A stretch of 64,000 nucleotides of DNA from Dastarcus helophoroides (GCA_028583605.1 CM053333.1:14798638-14862637); one strand, 5' to 3'. Counted from the stretch's first letter, positions 1-12,344 are shown. Numbers and translations are program-made. The notes: a model not told the origin generated them from the sequence alone.

Positions 1-360
1 CAGATTAAAACTGTCAATTATTTAAAATCAAGATTTTAAAAAAGTCGAAATTCTAAAACAAGCCCAACTATAAAAAAAATGAAATTCTAAAAAATACGCA
101 ATTTCGAGAAAAAAATCAAAATTTTGAAAAATTCAATCTTTCAAAAAACTACACTTTCAAATTTTTTAAAAATTAAAGGTTTGGAAAAAGGCGAAATTTT
201 CGAAGACAAATTTTACATTTTTCAAAAAATCTGAATTCTGGAAAAAGTAGAAATTAAAAAAGTTAAAATCTAAAAAAGTCGAAATTAAAAAAATCAATAT
301 TTAAGAAGTCGAAAATTAAAAAAAAAGTCGGAATTTGAAGCGTATTGAAAACTAAAAAAA
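1..360. repeat. Decayed AT-rich minisatellite, A-rich strand on plus
   Basis: Short runs such as AAAAGTCGAAATT and TTTTGAAAAA recur about every 19-23 bases. The pattern is the reverse complement of the T-rich arrays further right. Copies are strongly diverged. There is no coding signal. Confidence 0.75.
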
Positions 361-479
361 ACGAAATGATATCTGTTACTGGGACTGATTGATTAATTTG
401 TTTGATCTGTCTTTGATCTTTGACGAATTATAAGTCTTTTGCAAATAGGTCAAAATATCTAGAAAAGGTTAAATGCAAA

Positions 480-822
480 GTTCTAAAATTTGGGAGACAA
501 AATAAAGTTAGAATTTTCCGAAATTAATATTATTCCTTTGGCTAATTATAATGTCATTGGCTTGAAATTTCGAAGCCTGGCTAGTCTCCCTCTAGCTACA
601 TACTTTTACAGAAGTTATAAAGCGAGTGATATAAAATATAATATTACACTAATTTTAAATATTAATCTTGCTGTTCTGATTAAAACAAGAAATTTTTCGG
701 AAATTAATTTGATTAGAGAATTAATTATTTATTAAATGCAAAGTACGCACCGTCTTAAAATTTGGTCGCCTGCGTGTTGAAACGCAATACAACATCGATA
801 CGAACGCCCCTGACTACAATGT
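480..822 (+). repeat. Interspersed repeat, copy A (partner near 28.5 kb)
   Basis: Three blocks recur in the same order near 28505-28785: AAAGTTAGA.TTTTCCGAAA, then a block with CGAAG.CT..TAGT.TCC..CT followed by GCTACAT, and finally CCTGCGTGTT followed by GCAATACAAC. The spacing is similar in both copies. No terminal repeats or protein similarity were recognised, so the class is unknown. The short open frame at 490-735 lies inside it and is probably not a gene. Confidence 0.6.
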
Positions 823-2405
823 ATTTTGTTTAATAATTAATAACCACACTGTATATCGCATTGGTTCAATTCAAATTGTTATTCAATTGCTGTTTCTTTA
901 TAGCATCCTGTTTGTTTTTTACTCTGAACATTTAAATATTCGTTCTTATAAAATTTAAAAATAGCACCGCCTGGAAGTCTTACTAATTAACGTATTTAAA
1001 TATTGCTAAACATTCATTTGTAAAAGAGATAATATTAATAAAGAATTTCGCTCGTTATCTTCGTTTCAGGGAAAAAGTGAATGGGTTTCCCAATTTAATA
1101 TTTCGCAGGTAACTCCGAGTCACAGGTATTTCTAATCTAACCTGATATTTAATTGTTAATTTATTAAGAATTTTCACTGCATTCTAAATTTCTAAAGCGG
1201 AAATAGATCTATGAATCACATAAATTAGTAAATATGTGAACAATAAATTAGATAGATATCGGCAAGTAGTAGAACGGCTTTGAAATAACAATAACTCAAA
1301 CGTTTTTATTATATTTCATGCTTAGAATGTGCATTTGCATTTAATATTTTTTAATTGGATGACAACAAATTTTGGGAATGAATAAAATATTAGAATGTCT
1401 CAGCGCTTTATCTACCAGTTGTCCCGAATTATAATCAATTTAAATTTACCAGTCTAGCGAATTAATTCTACACTGTAAGGATAATAAAAGAATGGAAATT
1501 TTCATTTTATATATATATTACCAGATTTGCCAAATTCGGATAGATTTATGATCACAAGACATTGTTGACTAATTAATTTTATTTACTATGTGTGCGTTAT
1601 ATTCTAACAATTTCAATGTTAAAGATAAAGCTGCTATCTTTAAACATGAAAATACAACAAGAAAAGTTGATAATTTATTATCAAAAGAGCCTAGTTTATG
1701 TAGCAAACATCAATCAGTGGAGCTTTATTTGCAAATTTGGACCCAAAATAAGGAAGTTGATCAATGTTAAGCAACCTTGGAGCAGGTAGAATCTTGTGTC
1801 AACAGAAATAGAAAGTCTGTGACCAGTCAGTATTTAGATATTGATGACTCAGTTTTTATTGTCTGGTGTTACATCTTGGCCACTTAAAGAGGCAACATAA
1901 CAGTAAATTGTCTGCTTAAATTTAAAAATACTGAACGTTATTCACGTAATGTAAAGGGTGGTTAAACCTTAATTAATTACGCTCCTTGGCTAGAGATATT
2001 TTCAGTGCACGCAGATTTGTTTCACTTGGAAAAGTACTAAAACTGACTCATGTGAATTGGAATTACAATTTTTTCAAATTTAATAATGGGGAACAGGATA
2101 TTGTTAAAATCTATTATGTAATGTAATATTCGTTATCATTATTTACGACATTCAAAATGTTGTATGTACATAAAAGCATTCACTTTGCGTTTTTTCATTT
2201 GCTTTGAGATTTTTAATGAAACCTTTTCTTGTGTGTCTATAAAGATATACTTTCTATTTATTATAAATAGCGAACACATAACACATGCTCATCTGTATTT
2301 ATTGTGTAAAAGAAAAAAACTCACTGATTAGTTGATGGATCGATGTACACTAAAAATCGCCGGGTTTAGAATTTTTAATTTTACACAAATGTTGATTTAG
2401 ATATG
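823..2405. other. AT-rich intergenic DNA, nothing recognised
   Basis: No gene, terminal repeat or array was recognised. Two overlapping short open frames at 1588-1789 lack any recognisable domain. Confidence 0.5.
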
Positions 2406-2563
2406 TAGACAGGAGTAATGTAACGAATATTCGCATTCGTAGTGGTGAATATTCGCATGTTTTTTAATAATTCACATTCGCAAGAAATTATGCGAATATA
2501 TTGCGAATGTATTTGGCAATAAAACGGAAAATTTATTATGGAATAATAATGCAACTGCTAAGG

Positions 2564-2640
2564 CAGGGTTTCTTAAAGTGGGGTTCATGGACCCTATATC
2601 ATAAGTTCGGGGTCCATTGGTAGCGTACCTAACAATTTAT
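2564..2640 (+). repeat. Single hAT-type terminal sequence
   Basis: CAGGGTTTCTTAAAGTGGGG followed by TTCATGGACCC resembles the terminal repeat of a second hAT-type family lying inside the larger element. No matching opposite end was found, so this may be a nested fragment. Confidence 0.4.
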
Positions 2641-2829
2641 TAGGTAGTTATCCAGTCCCACCTAATAAAAAGTATTTTTTAATTACTTTTTTTTTTATTT
2701 CTTCTCTTCTTTTTTAATTTTCTTTCCTTTCCTATTAGCTAGAATAGGGTACTAGAGCGCTTGCTCTCCCCTGGTTCATACAACCAAACCGAAAACTTAT
2801 ATTCTCAACTGCGGGACCCTTTTCCAATT

Positions 2830-3900
2830 TCATGTGTTCCTAAAAATTAGTCTTTTCCTTGAAATTTCGACATTATCCCGAAATTTCAACTTTTTTCTAA
2901 AACTCTTTTTCTTTTGAAATTTCCAATTTATTCTAAAATTCGAGCTCTTTTATCCAAATCTGACTTTTTGAATTTTTACCTTAAAATTCGTCGTTTTTCT
3001 TTCTTCAAAATTTCATTCCTCAAAATTTGAGTTTCTGAAAATTTCATTTTTTTTTAAATTCCTCTTTCTGTAAATTTCGACTTCTATATCTAACTTCGCC
3101 TTTTCTCGAACCTTGATAGATCTTTTGATAAAAAGGTAAAAACATTAGAATAATACTTACTTGGAAATTTTGAAAAATATAATTTGAAAATGTTGAATTT
3201 AAAAAAGAAAAGAATTCAAGAAAACTTAAATGCCAACTTATTTTTCATAATTTCAACTATTGTTTCAATAGCGGATATTTTCTGATGTCACAGTGGGACA
3301 GGGGGCGACTCTTAATTCTTAAAATATCGGGCTTATTCCTAAAATACGTCCTTTTTTTGAAATTTCGTCAAAATTTGACATTTTTCTGGAAATTTCGATC
3401 TTTTTGTCACAATGTTTTTCTCAAATTTTCATTTTTTTTAAGAATTTGTTTGGGTATTTTGTACTTTCGATTTTTACCTCGAAAATCATCCTTTTCTCTA
3501 AATTTTGATATTTTTCAAAATTTTCAAAGTTCAAAGTTTTTATACTAAATTTGATTTCCTGGAAATTTTGACTTTCTTCCAAAACTGTCTTTTTTTAAAT
3601 TATAATTTGTCTCTTTCTTAATTACGACTATAAAGTCGAAAGTAGAATTTTGAGTATAACCTTAAGAGTGTTTCCTGTTTGCTTTCAAAATTGGACTGTA
3701 CCGAAGTTTTTGAATATTTCATAGAAATTTCGGCCTTTTTCTCAAAATGTTGACTGGCTGGAAATTACAACCTGTTTCTTCAAAATTCGTTCTATTTTTG
3801 AAATTTCGACTAAATGTTTTATGTTTCCAGAATTCTTTATTTAAAATTGAGCTTTTTAAGCAAAATTCCACTTTTTCTCAAAATTCGTTTATTTTTTTAG
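2830..3900 (+). repeat. Decayed minisatellite, T-rich strand on plus
   Basis: Recurring TTTTTCTCAAAATTTCGAC-like units about 19-21 bases long, heavily mutated. They produce spurious Phe/Lys/Leu-rich open frames such as 3285-3548. The array lies inside the hAT-like element. Confidence 0.75.
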
Positions 3901-3922
3901 AATTGGATTAAATATTTGTTGA

Positions 3923-6722
3923 TGATTTAGGATTTTATGCTAACGAAGTGAGAGCTCTCATAATAAACAGTTATGAGCACAGCTGTCCAGTAAAACAAAA
4001 TGTTGTTAATAAATCAACACCCTGGTGGAACAGGACGCTCAGCAAATTAAGAGCTGAAACGAGAATACTGTTCAATAAGGCTAAACGCACCAATAAGTGG
4101 AGCGAATACAAAAAAGCCTTAACAGAATACAACAAAGAGCTTAGAAGATCTAAAAGGATATCATAGAGGAGTTTTTGTGAGGGGATTAAAGATGTGCCTC
4201 AGTCAATGCGACTCCAGAAAATCCTATCCAAAGATCACTCGAATGGAATAGGACTTCTCCAATACCAAGAAGGAAGTTACACCAAGAACCGTCTGGAAAG
4301 TGTAAGGTTGCTTATGCGAACACTCTTTCCGGGATCTACAGAAATTGTAAATACCCACAACAGTGTTGCGTTTGCAGGGGGCCATTTACGCCCCTATAGT
4401 CGAGTAAAAAGCTTGGCGGGGAAAATATTTACAAAAAACAAGATAACATGGGCGGTGAATTTCTTTGAGCCCTGTAAATCACCAGGAGAAGATAAGATCA
4501 TCCCAGCCCTACTACAGCACGGCATAATGGAACTTATAAATCCACTAGCTACAATTTTGAAAGCTAGTTACACGTTAAACTACGTCTATATACCAAAGGC
4601 AGGCAAACGACCGTCTGCGCAGCCTAAATCATATAGACTTATTAGTCTAACGTCATTTCCCCTTAAAACAATGGAGAAAATTATAAACTAACACATTAGA
4701 ATCGAAGTACTGTCAAAGAATTCGCCTAATGAAAATCAATTTGCCTATCAAGAAGACAAATCCACAGAGACAGCCTTACACAATTTTGTCAAAAAGATAG
4801 AAAGTGCATACTCAAACAAAGAAATAGCTCTTTGTGGATTTCTAGACATAGAGAGTGCTTTTGGTAGCACCTTATATGAATTCATAAAGGCAGCAGCTAT
4901 CAAAAAAGGTTTTGAGAAACCTACCATCGACTGGATCGTCTCCATGTTAGATGGTAGGAGGATCAAAGCAACCTTAGGCAGTGATTCAGTCACAGTGAGC
5001 GCAGCAAGGGGTTGTCCCCAAGGAGGTGTTTTATCTCCACTGCTGTGGTCTGTCGTGGTTGATGACCTCCTAAATATGCTGCATTACTCGGGCTTTGAAG
5101 CAATAGGTTATGCAGATGATATAATTGTCATTAACAGGGGCAAAAACGATAAAATCCTGTCGGATTTATTGCAAAAAGCCCTGAACACCATTAATAACTG
5201 GTGTTCAAAACAATGGTTAAGTGTAAACCCAAATAAAACAATTATAATTCCATTCACGAAGAGAAGGAAGGTAAATCTAACAGCTCCCACTATGAATGGA
5301 GTTCAACTTAACTTCTCCACTAAATATCTAGGAATAGTCCTAGACCAAAATCTCACCTGGAATCCTTAGTTGACTAGAATAATCAAGCGAGCCACGACAG
5401 CATTCTGAACGTGCCGCAAAACCTGGGGTAAACTGAAAATGATCTATTGGTCACATAGGATGATACTTCCACCCCTGATCACATACGCTTCTGTAGTATG
5501 GTGGCCAAAAATAACGAAAAAGACAGCACAAAACCAGCTGAACATAGTTCAAAGGTATGCATGTCTGGGCATAACAGGCGCAATGAACAACAGCAGCAAT
5601 GCATGTAATGCAAAGTCTAACTCCTCTCCACCTTTTAGTGAAGAAGGAGGCGATCAAAGGAGCCTGAAGATTACTGCAATTAAAACAATTTAAAGAAGTA
5701 TACTTTGCTGGTCACATGGGAATCCTCAAGGAATGTAGACCGATTTAGCAAGATCGGTTGATTACATGCAACCCAGGTACGAATTTGATCATTCCTTTGA
5801 GGTGGACCGCACTGACGCTCAATCAGTACCTGAAGAAAAACACAAAATATCCATCTGGTTTACAGATGGATCAAAGACAGCACATGGGACTGGATTGGAA
5901 ATTTATGACCTAATTAGAGGTTTTCTAAAGCCTTGGGAAAGGACCCAACTGCCTTTCAAACTGAAATACATGCAATAGAACTCTGCGCCTACGAGTGTCT
6001 TTGAAGGAACCTGAAAGGAACAAAGATCTACAATTAACTTTGACAGCCAAGCGGCAATAAAGGCTCTTAGAAGCTGCCTTGTCAAATCCAAACTAGTTTG
6101 GGACTGTCAACAAACTCTAAAGCAACTGGCTAAACACAACAGGATCGACCTTAAGTGGGTGCCAATGTACAAAGGAATACAAGGCAATGAAGCTGCGGAC
6201 CAACTCGCTAGATAAGGATCTGCATCGTCATTTCTTGGACCTGAACCGGCTTTAGGTTTTTCTAAAAGTCAAATCAACAATGAGGTAAAAAAATGGGAAG
6301 CAAAGTCAAGAATTTCCCACTGAAAATTATATCTACTACTACTACGACTGGCGAAAAAATTCATATCTGGAACGCTTGAAAAGACAAAGGTCTACTTAGA
6401 ACTCAGCAAATCCGAATTCAGGATCCTAGCCGGCCTCTTAACAGGACATTGCCCTATGAGGTATCACCTCAAAAAAATGGGTCAGGCTGAAACAGACCTA
6501 TGTCGCTTTTGCGCAGAAGCTGCGGAGACTGCAGAACATGGTGCTATGCAAGTGCAATGCGCAATGTGGAAACACTCAATCCCAGGTCCATAATAAATTT
6601 CTACAAGAGTTTGAATCTGAGAACTACATAGATCAGGGTATGCACAAAAGATCTCCTTAAGTCGTGGTGCGGGGTGGACGAGGAGAAACACGAAACGACC
6701 CATATATAATCTAATCTAATCT
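3923..6722 (+). mobile_element. 5'-truncated non-LTR retrotransposon (LINE) with RT and RNase H
   Basis: A 2.8-kb LINE copy. A 13-bp imperfect target duplication flanks it (11 of 13 match): AAATATTTGTTGA at 3910-3922 and AAACATTTGCTGA at 6723-6735. The 3' tail is a TAATC-type repeat at about 6707-6722. The start falls inside the linker upstream of the reverse transcriptase, so ORF1 and the endonuclease are missing. RT, RNase H and a C-terminal Cys/His motif in this order fit the R1/LOA/I group of LINEs. It lies inside the hAT-like element, so it is the younger insertion. Confidence 0.88.
3930..6660 (+). pseudogene. Broken LINE ORF2: reverse transcriptase, RNase H, C-terminal Cys/His motif
   Basis: The coding trace runs through several frames and stops. 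3948-4166 is the pre-RT region, with a PWWN motif. 4194-4691 is the early RT, with SPGEDKI. 4944-5369 is the RT core: GCPQGGVLSPLLW, then the catalytic GYADD, then a WLSVNPNKT block. About 5430-5690 is the thumb. RNase H follows at about 5850-6215, with WFTDGSKT, a DSQAAI-type motif and GNEAADQLA. A C-terminal LLTGHCPMRYHL block with CRFC lies near 6430-6540. At least five stops or frameshifts separate these parts, so no protein can be made. The sequence is less AT-rich than its surroundings, as expected of an inserted coding element. Confidence 0.88.
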
Positions 6723-7179
6723 AAACATTTGCTGAAAACAATTTTTAGAATAGTATTTCTACGAAATTTAGAAAAAAATATTTCCTGTAAATTTGAGATT
6801 GTCAAAATTTAAATGAAAATAAAAATTGTAAAAAAAATATTTTTGGAAACTGGGTTTTTCACTCCAAATTCGATTCATTTTAAAAATATGGATTTTTTTC
6901 ATTAAATTGGCCAAGTGCCAGTGAAAAAGCCAACATTCGCATTCGCAAATGTTGGAAGTGAGTATTCGCATTCGCATTCGCGAATGTGGGAAAACTAACA
7001 TTTGTTACATCCCTAATAGACAGGCATTCAAAAGGGTTTGCAAATTCAACCTGAAGAATGTTTTAATAAAATACAAAAGGTTTTATCCATTCGGTAATTG
7101 CACAGGTCCACAAAAAAAGTGATGTGTGCTGGGGGCTTTTTTAAATTCAATTTACAATACATATTTTGAACATTTAGAA

Positions 7180-7440
7180 CGTTTTTCAAAATTACCATTT
7201 TATTTTTTTGAAAATTTGTACTCTTTGACATTCTCCCTAAGTTTTGATTTTTTTCAAAATTTCCACTTTTTTTGGAAACCTTAGTTGATTTTTAAAATTT
7301 TGACTTTTCTGGAAATTTTCACTTCTTTTAAATTTCTTTATTTTTGAAAAACTAGACTTTTTTACAAATTTCAATCTTGTAAAAATTTCCGATATTTTTG
7401 AAAATTTTTACTGCCTTTTCAGGATTTGGGCTCTTTTTCG
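7180..7440 (+). repeat. Decayed minisatellite, T-rich strand on plus
   Basis: TTTTGAAAATTT and AATTTTGACTTTT-type units. This block ends near the left terminus of the next MITE. Confidence 0.6.
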
Positions 7441-7486
7441 AAAAATTTAAAAATTTGGAATTTCTTTAAAATGTAGATTCTTATTA

Positions 7487-8464
7487 AATTTTGACAGTGG
7501 CATAGCTGTGGGAGGGGAGAGGAGGTAACAGTGTGCCGTGCACAAGGGCCCTCCTGGGCAAGGGGTCCTCTGACAATGTTTTGTTTAACACAATTAAGAT
7601 ATAAATAAATATAGTTTTCTCCAAATTTCAAAAAAAAATCTTAAGTCCGCAATTTAGAAAAATCAATATGTCTGAAAATTCTAAGATTGTAATTAAAACT
7701 TCGAATTAAAAATATATTTATAAAAATAAATTGAATTTTAAATTAAAAATTTTGGTGAGAAGTAAAAAATGATTAACTTGCAATTTTGGATAAAATCTTG
7801 ACATTTAGAAAAAACTCCGACTTAAAAAAAATGTAGGTTTAAATGATAAATTTCAAGAAAAAAGTCGAAATTTCAAAATTAGTCAGTTTGAAAATACATC
7901 CAAAATTCGAACGAAAGAGGTTGTCAGTGAATTTCGAGAGAAAATGTTTAATTTTCCTGTTAATATAAAAATTTAAAGAACTTACACTAAACAGACAAAA
8001 GCAAAATATTTAAAGTAAGCTTGGGAATAGGAATAAATGTTGAAATTAAAAAATAAATAAGAAAAGGTATATGTCGAAAAAAGTTGAAATTCTTAGAAAC
8101 ATTCTGGGTCCAAATTTTAGAAAAGCAAAGTGGACATTGAAAATGTAAACTCGAAATTTTGAGAAAAAAAGATAACTTTGCGAATATTTGACTTTTTACA
8201 AAATTTTATTTTTTACCTCAAAATGTCGTTATTTTTTTCAATAAGTTGGTTTTTATAAATTTCAAACTTCGTTTGAAATTATGATTTAAATCTTGAACTT
8301 TCGAATTTTCTCTTGAAATTGCGAATTTAAACTCGAACTCAAATTTTGACATTTGTATCGAGTAATTAATGCGATAAAAAACATACATTTTTTAGAAATG
8401 GGAGGCTCTAAAAATATTCTTGCACAAGGACCCATTGCTTTCTAGCGATGCCACTAAATTTTTA
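7487..8464. mobile_element. hAT-like MITE carrying minisatellite DNA
   Basis: The element proper is 7495-8456. The left end reads CAGTGGCATAGCTGTGGGAG; the reverse complement of the right end reads TAGTGGCATCGCTAGAAAG. Deeper in, both arms carry a GGGTCCT/TGTGCAAG-type patch. Target duplications match at 7 of 8 positions: AATTTTGA (7487-7494) and AATTTTTA (8457-8464). The interior, about 7630-8400, is the A-rich form of the minisatellite. There is no transposase. Confidence 0.75.
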
Positions 8465-8499
8465 CGTATTATTTACATACACTTTAAAATGAAAATATA

Positions 8500-9388
8500 A
8501 TTAAGCAGAGGGTTAAATTCAATATGAACCGGAATTTCCATCATGTGGTCATGAGGGCGTTGAGAGTGCGCATATTCTTAGACATGTTAGGTGAGGATAT
8601 CACGTGACTTCTTGTGCTCAAACGAATTTCTTTCTCGTCGTTCGTCAGTTATAAATACAATGAGTGAGCAAGAGGTTCATCCGCACGTTGCGCAGCGCAT
8701 TATTAATAATTTTCTTGCCGTTGAAAGTATAAAGCCCCCAGAAATTCTTCGTAGGCTAAAAGCACAGTTTGGGGATACTTGTTTGAAGAAAACTCAAGTG
8801 TATGAATGACACAAAAAATTTTTGGAAGGACGAACTCAAGTTGAAAATGAACCCCATGCCCGTCGTCCTCGGACCAGTGTGACTGCGCTGTTGTGCTCTT
8901 CGATTTTCTGCATGAACGTCGTACGGTTAATGCTGTCTACTAATGCCTACTATTGGATGAAGCAAAAGGTACATATCGGCGGAAGAGGCGCGAATTTTCG
9001 GTCAGAAATGTGATTCTGCTTCACGACAATGCCCGCCCCTACTCAGCCAATCTGACACATTCAAAATTAAAGGAAATGCATTGGGCAACATCAGAACACC
9101 CTCCTTATAGTTCCGACTTATTACCATGCGATTATATGTTTGGGCCACTGAAAGAACTCTAGGAGGTGAGCGATTCCATGGTGATGCTGCTGTTGGGACA
9201 TTTGTGCGCAATTGTATACGCTTCCCTTCTTTTTATGACGATGGCATTAAAAAACTTCCAATCCGCTGGGAAAAATGCATAGCAAAGTCAGAAGATTATG
9301 TAGAAAAATAGTTAATAACTTTCATATATGTATCTTGTACCAATAAATTTTTAAAAACATTTCGGTTCATATTTGATTTACCCTCGTA
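8500..9388 (+). mobile_element. Internally deleted mariner element
   Basis: The left end, from about 8508, reads GAGGGTTAAATTCAATATGA; the reverse complement of the right end (9381-9385 inward) reads GAGGGTAAATCAAATATGAA. These are inverted repeats of about 28 bp. TA dinucleotides sit at 8502-8503 and 9387-9388, as expected for mariner insertion. The copy is about 0.9 kb against a usual 1.3 kb, because the middle of the transposase is missing. Confidence 0.88.
8660..9310 (+). pseudogene. Mariner transposase remnant
   Basis: The reading frame starts MSEQEVHPH at 8660. It continues through an N-terminal helix-turn-helix region ending in a YEWHKKFLEGR-like block, where the W codon is now TGA. 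After a PRTSV block the frame jumps to HERRTVNAVY and DEAKGTYRRK near the catalytic region, so the segment carrying the first catalytic Asp is deleted. HDNARPYSA gives the second Asp; LLPCDYMF, near 9120-9145, gives the third. The C-terminus has KCIAKSEDYVEK. It is clearly dead. Confidence 0.87.
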
Positions 9389-10200
9389 CATGTATTTTAC
9401 ATATTTGGTGTCTTTAATCAACCCAGCTCACAGTATCACTTAATTATAATTATTTTCATGTTTTTATCTTTGAGACATTGTCAAGATATTTCCTTGTGTT
9501 CTACAAAAAAATCCAAAGTCGAGGTATTGATTAGCATCCTCACTTTGACAATATTTTTGTCTTTTAAATTAATATTTAGAAGCGTTTTATATCTCTGTTT
9601 TGGTCATTTTGATTAATTATCAGGCTGAAGCAAATAAAACAGTAATATATTTTATGTATTTTTCACTTTGTCAACATTTCTGACAAAGCAGTAAAGAATT
9701 TTGAAGGAAATAAATTTGCTCGTGTATTTACTGTTCCACTTTTGATACACCCTTTATTTTTATTCATGAAAAGTCCACAAAAGCATGTGACTTGCGTAGT
9801 TAAATATTAACAAATCCTCCAGGATTTGACTTCAGCCCGGATTCAGCAGCATTGCCTGAAAAATGGTTATGAAAAAAGGAATAAAATACGAACGCTGATA
9901 TTCACTCAAAATAATGTCGTATTTGCGTACGTTTTTGTACGTTTGCAGAATATTCTTTATATGTAATATGAACACAAAGTTCATAATAAAGCAGTCAATA
10001 CGTAGAGCAGGTCAGAGTTGAGTGAAAATTTTATTTCTGGGGCCCCTACTGATTCGACCGTCATCTTTGACCAGTTACTGCAAATGTGAGCCTCATTAAA
10101 AAAAAGTATCAAGTATTTTTGTAAAAAGTTGAATTTTTTACAACTTTTTTCAATAACTTTTTAGGTAGTATTAAAAAAATATTCCAAAAAAACAAAAATA
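9389..10200. other. AT-rich DNA, nothing recognised
   Basis: No gene, array or terminal repeat was recognised. Confidence 0.45.
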
Positions 10201-10589
10201 CCTGGAGGAGAACATAACTTAAATGGCAAAATTAAATTATTTAATATTTTTTTCAAATTTCGGCTTTACGTTCAAAATATCTTTTTTCTCAGTAGTTTAA
10301 ATTTGTGGAAATTTTGAACCTTTTTCTTGAAATTTACACTTTAATCTCCAAATATCGACATAACCAAAATTTTTAAATGGAAATTTTAAGAAAAATAGTA
10401 TTTCCAAGTTTAAACTTTAAAATCTGAGAAACAAGTGGTGATTTTGAATAAATTTAAATAACTATAAATCAAAACAAACTGTAAGAAAACATTTAGAGAT
10501 TTTAAATTTGAACTTTACATTTCGGCTTTTATTTTCCATTTTTGGATCATTATTGACTCGGCTTCTTCTCGAATTTTCTTCATTAATCT

Positions 10590-10880
10590 CTAACAAGGAA
10601 AGGTCGCGAAGTGTCCGGTGCCGATTTTGCTAATTTTTGGATATGTTTTAGAGGACCAAAATCTCAGAGACAAGTATTTTTTTTTATCGGCTGATAAACG
10701 GTTTTAAGGGTAGTTTTACCCCTCAAAGTTGGGGCTAAAAATGCAGATTTTGATGTTTCTCACATACCAAAAATGATATTCGGGTCGTTTTTTTCCAAAA
10801 GAAAAAAATTTTTCCCAAATTTTTCCACCCCCCTCATGGGGGCAAATCACCCCATTTAGAAGTTTTTTAATCATAAAAAT
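10590..10880. repeat. Interspersed repeat, unclassified
   Basis: This patch is unlike its surroundings: GGTCGCGAAGTGTCCGGTG, then TTTTACCCCTCAAAG, then CCACCCCCCTCATGGGGGCA. It looks like a mobile repeat found widely in insect genomes, but I cannot name the family. No target duplication was found. Confidence 0.4.
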
Positions 10881-10899
10881 GGTAATTAGGCCAGCAAAA

Positions 10900-12340
10900 T
10901 TTTGAATAAAATATATGTTACTTTATACACCAAAATTAATTTTACATGTTCTTGGATTTTCTCGAAAAACATTTTTTTGGGGGTAAACACCACTTACACG
11001 AATACGTATATGATAGGATGTATTTTTATGATTTTTGTTTTAATTTTTTCTGAAGCAAAGTATTTCGACGAGAAACTAAAAAAAATATTGTCTAAGATTT
11101 AATCAACTTGTTACAATCCTGTTTCCTGTTTGGAAATATTTGATTTTTTTTTGATAAATGGAAATTGTTGACAATTTTCTAGCATCTTGCTTTTTTTTTC
11201 GAAATGTCAACGTGTCCGAAAAATGTGACCGTAGTTTAGATAGTTCGACTTCAAAAGTGTTATAAAAGTAATAAAGAATTTTAAAAACTCGAAATTTTTA
11301 TAACTTAAATGTGGAGAAATAACTGAAAATTTTTAAAAATTAATTTTTAAATAATTGATGTTCATCCTACTCCCTAGCATATTATTGCAGTATCATTTTA
11401 ATAGAATAACTGGGGAGAATTTAAGTCAATTCGATATTGGAGGAATCTTGATCAACGACACATTTGTTGTTTTTTTTTTATCTTTAAAGCAAAATGATGG
11501 TTTTGTTTTACAGTAGCCCTCCTTAGATAATAATATTAAGACTTAGTATTTCTTTTTTTGTACAGACACATAATCCTTGATTTTTTTTGAAATAATTTTT
11601 TTTATTTTAATTTAAATACACACAGTGAACGAATTTATTATTGGTCATCCTGAATAAACATTAAACCTAACCTAAAATTAATAAATCAGTGAATTTAATA
11701 TACAACCCATTAATTGACCATTTTTTTATCAATTTAATAAACAGATAATATATTTGATCTTTTGGTTTCATTAACTTTTACGGTATCGAACCATGAAAAA
11801 ATATAATGTACATTGTTTAAACAATTAAAACTTTCTTCTGTCTTTCTGGAAAACAGTTTTAATCCTGAGACGTGAATAATTTGATATTCAGCAAGATTTT
11901 CTAAACGTTACTATATAATATCTGCTAAAGAAATTCATTGGATTATACAAAGAAGCCAAAAAATAAATGAACAAATAAAATCAAAAAAACAAAAAGGTAA
12001 CAAATCTTTGGGAAAATATGTAGAACAAAAATAGATAAGGAAAGAGAAAAGAGCAAAAAAATTATTTGGCGCTGGTTTAAATCCTTTTTTTATCATATGT
12101 ATCAGAAATTAATTAAAAATATTATTTTATAAGTTAAAAAAAATATGAAATAAAAAATAGGTTTTTTGTTTTAAATGTTATCTGCATGACCGGCCTTAGA
12201 CATACGGATGCCCCCAGCAAAATATCTTTCAGTCCCGTTTATTTATTTATCAGACATAATTTAATAGCATTTCTATCACAAGTTTCAGAAAAATTAATGA
12301 TTTTAATAAAGAAAAAGGCGCTTATGGTGCCAGAAACCGA
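10900..12340. other. AT-rich DNA, nothing firm
   Basis: No gene was recognised. At about 12186-12215, GACCGGCCTTAGACATACGG followed by a CCCCC run resembles a hAT-type end, but no partner was found. Confidence 0.4.
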
Positions 12341-12344
12341 AAAT

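Larger units (their letters stand above)
2406..7024. mobile_element. hAT-like non-autonomous element with 8-bp target duplication, split by a LINE
   Basis: The 8-mer TAGACAGG stands at 2406-2413 and again at 7017-7024; 8 bp is the hAT target-site length. Just inside lie inverted ends: AGTAATGTAACGAAT on the left, and the reverse complement of the right end reads TTAGGGATGTAACAAAT. Both subterminal regions are packed with ATTCGC/GCGAAT motifs (about 2424-2510 and 6930-6990). The interior holds T-rich minisatellite and a LINE inserted at 3923-6722. No transposase was seen. Without the LINE the element would be about 1.8 kb. Confidence 0.8.

Noticed and set aside
1588..1789. Two overlapping open frames of 60 and 65 codons
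   Set aside because: Different frames of the same AT-rich DNA, with no recognisable motif or neighbouring exon.
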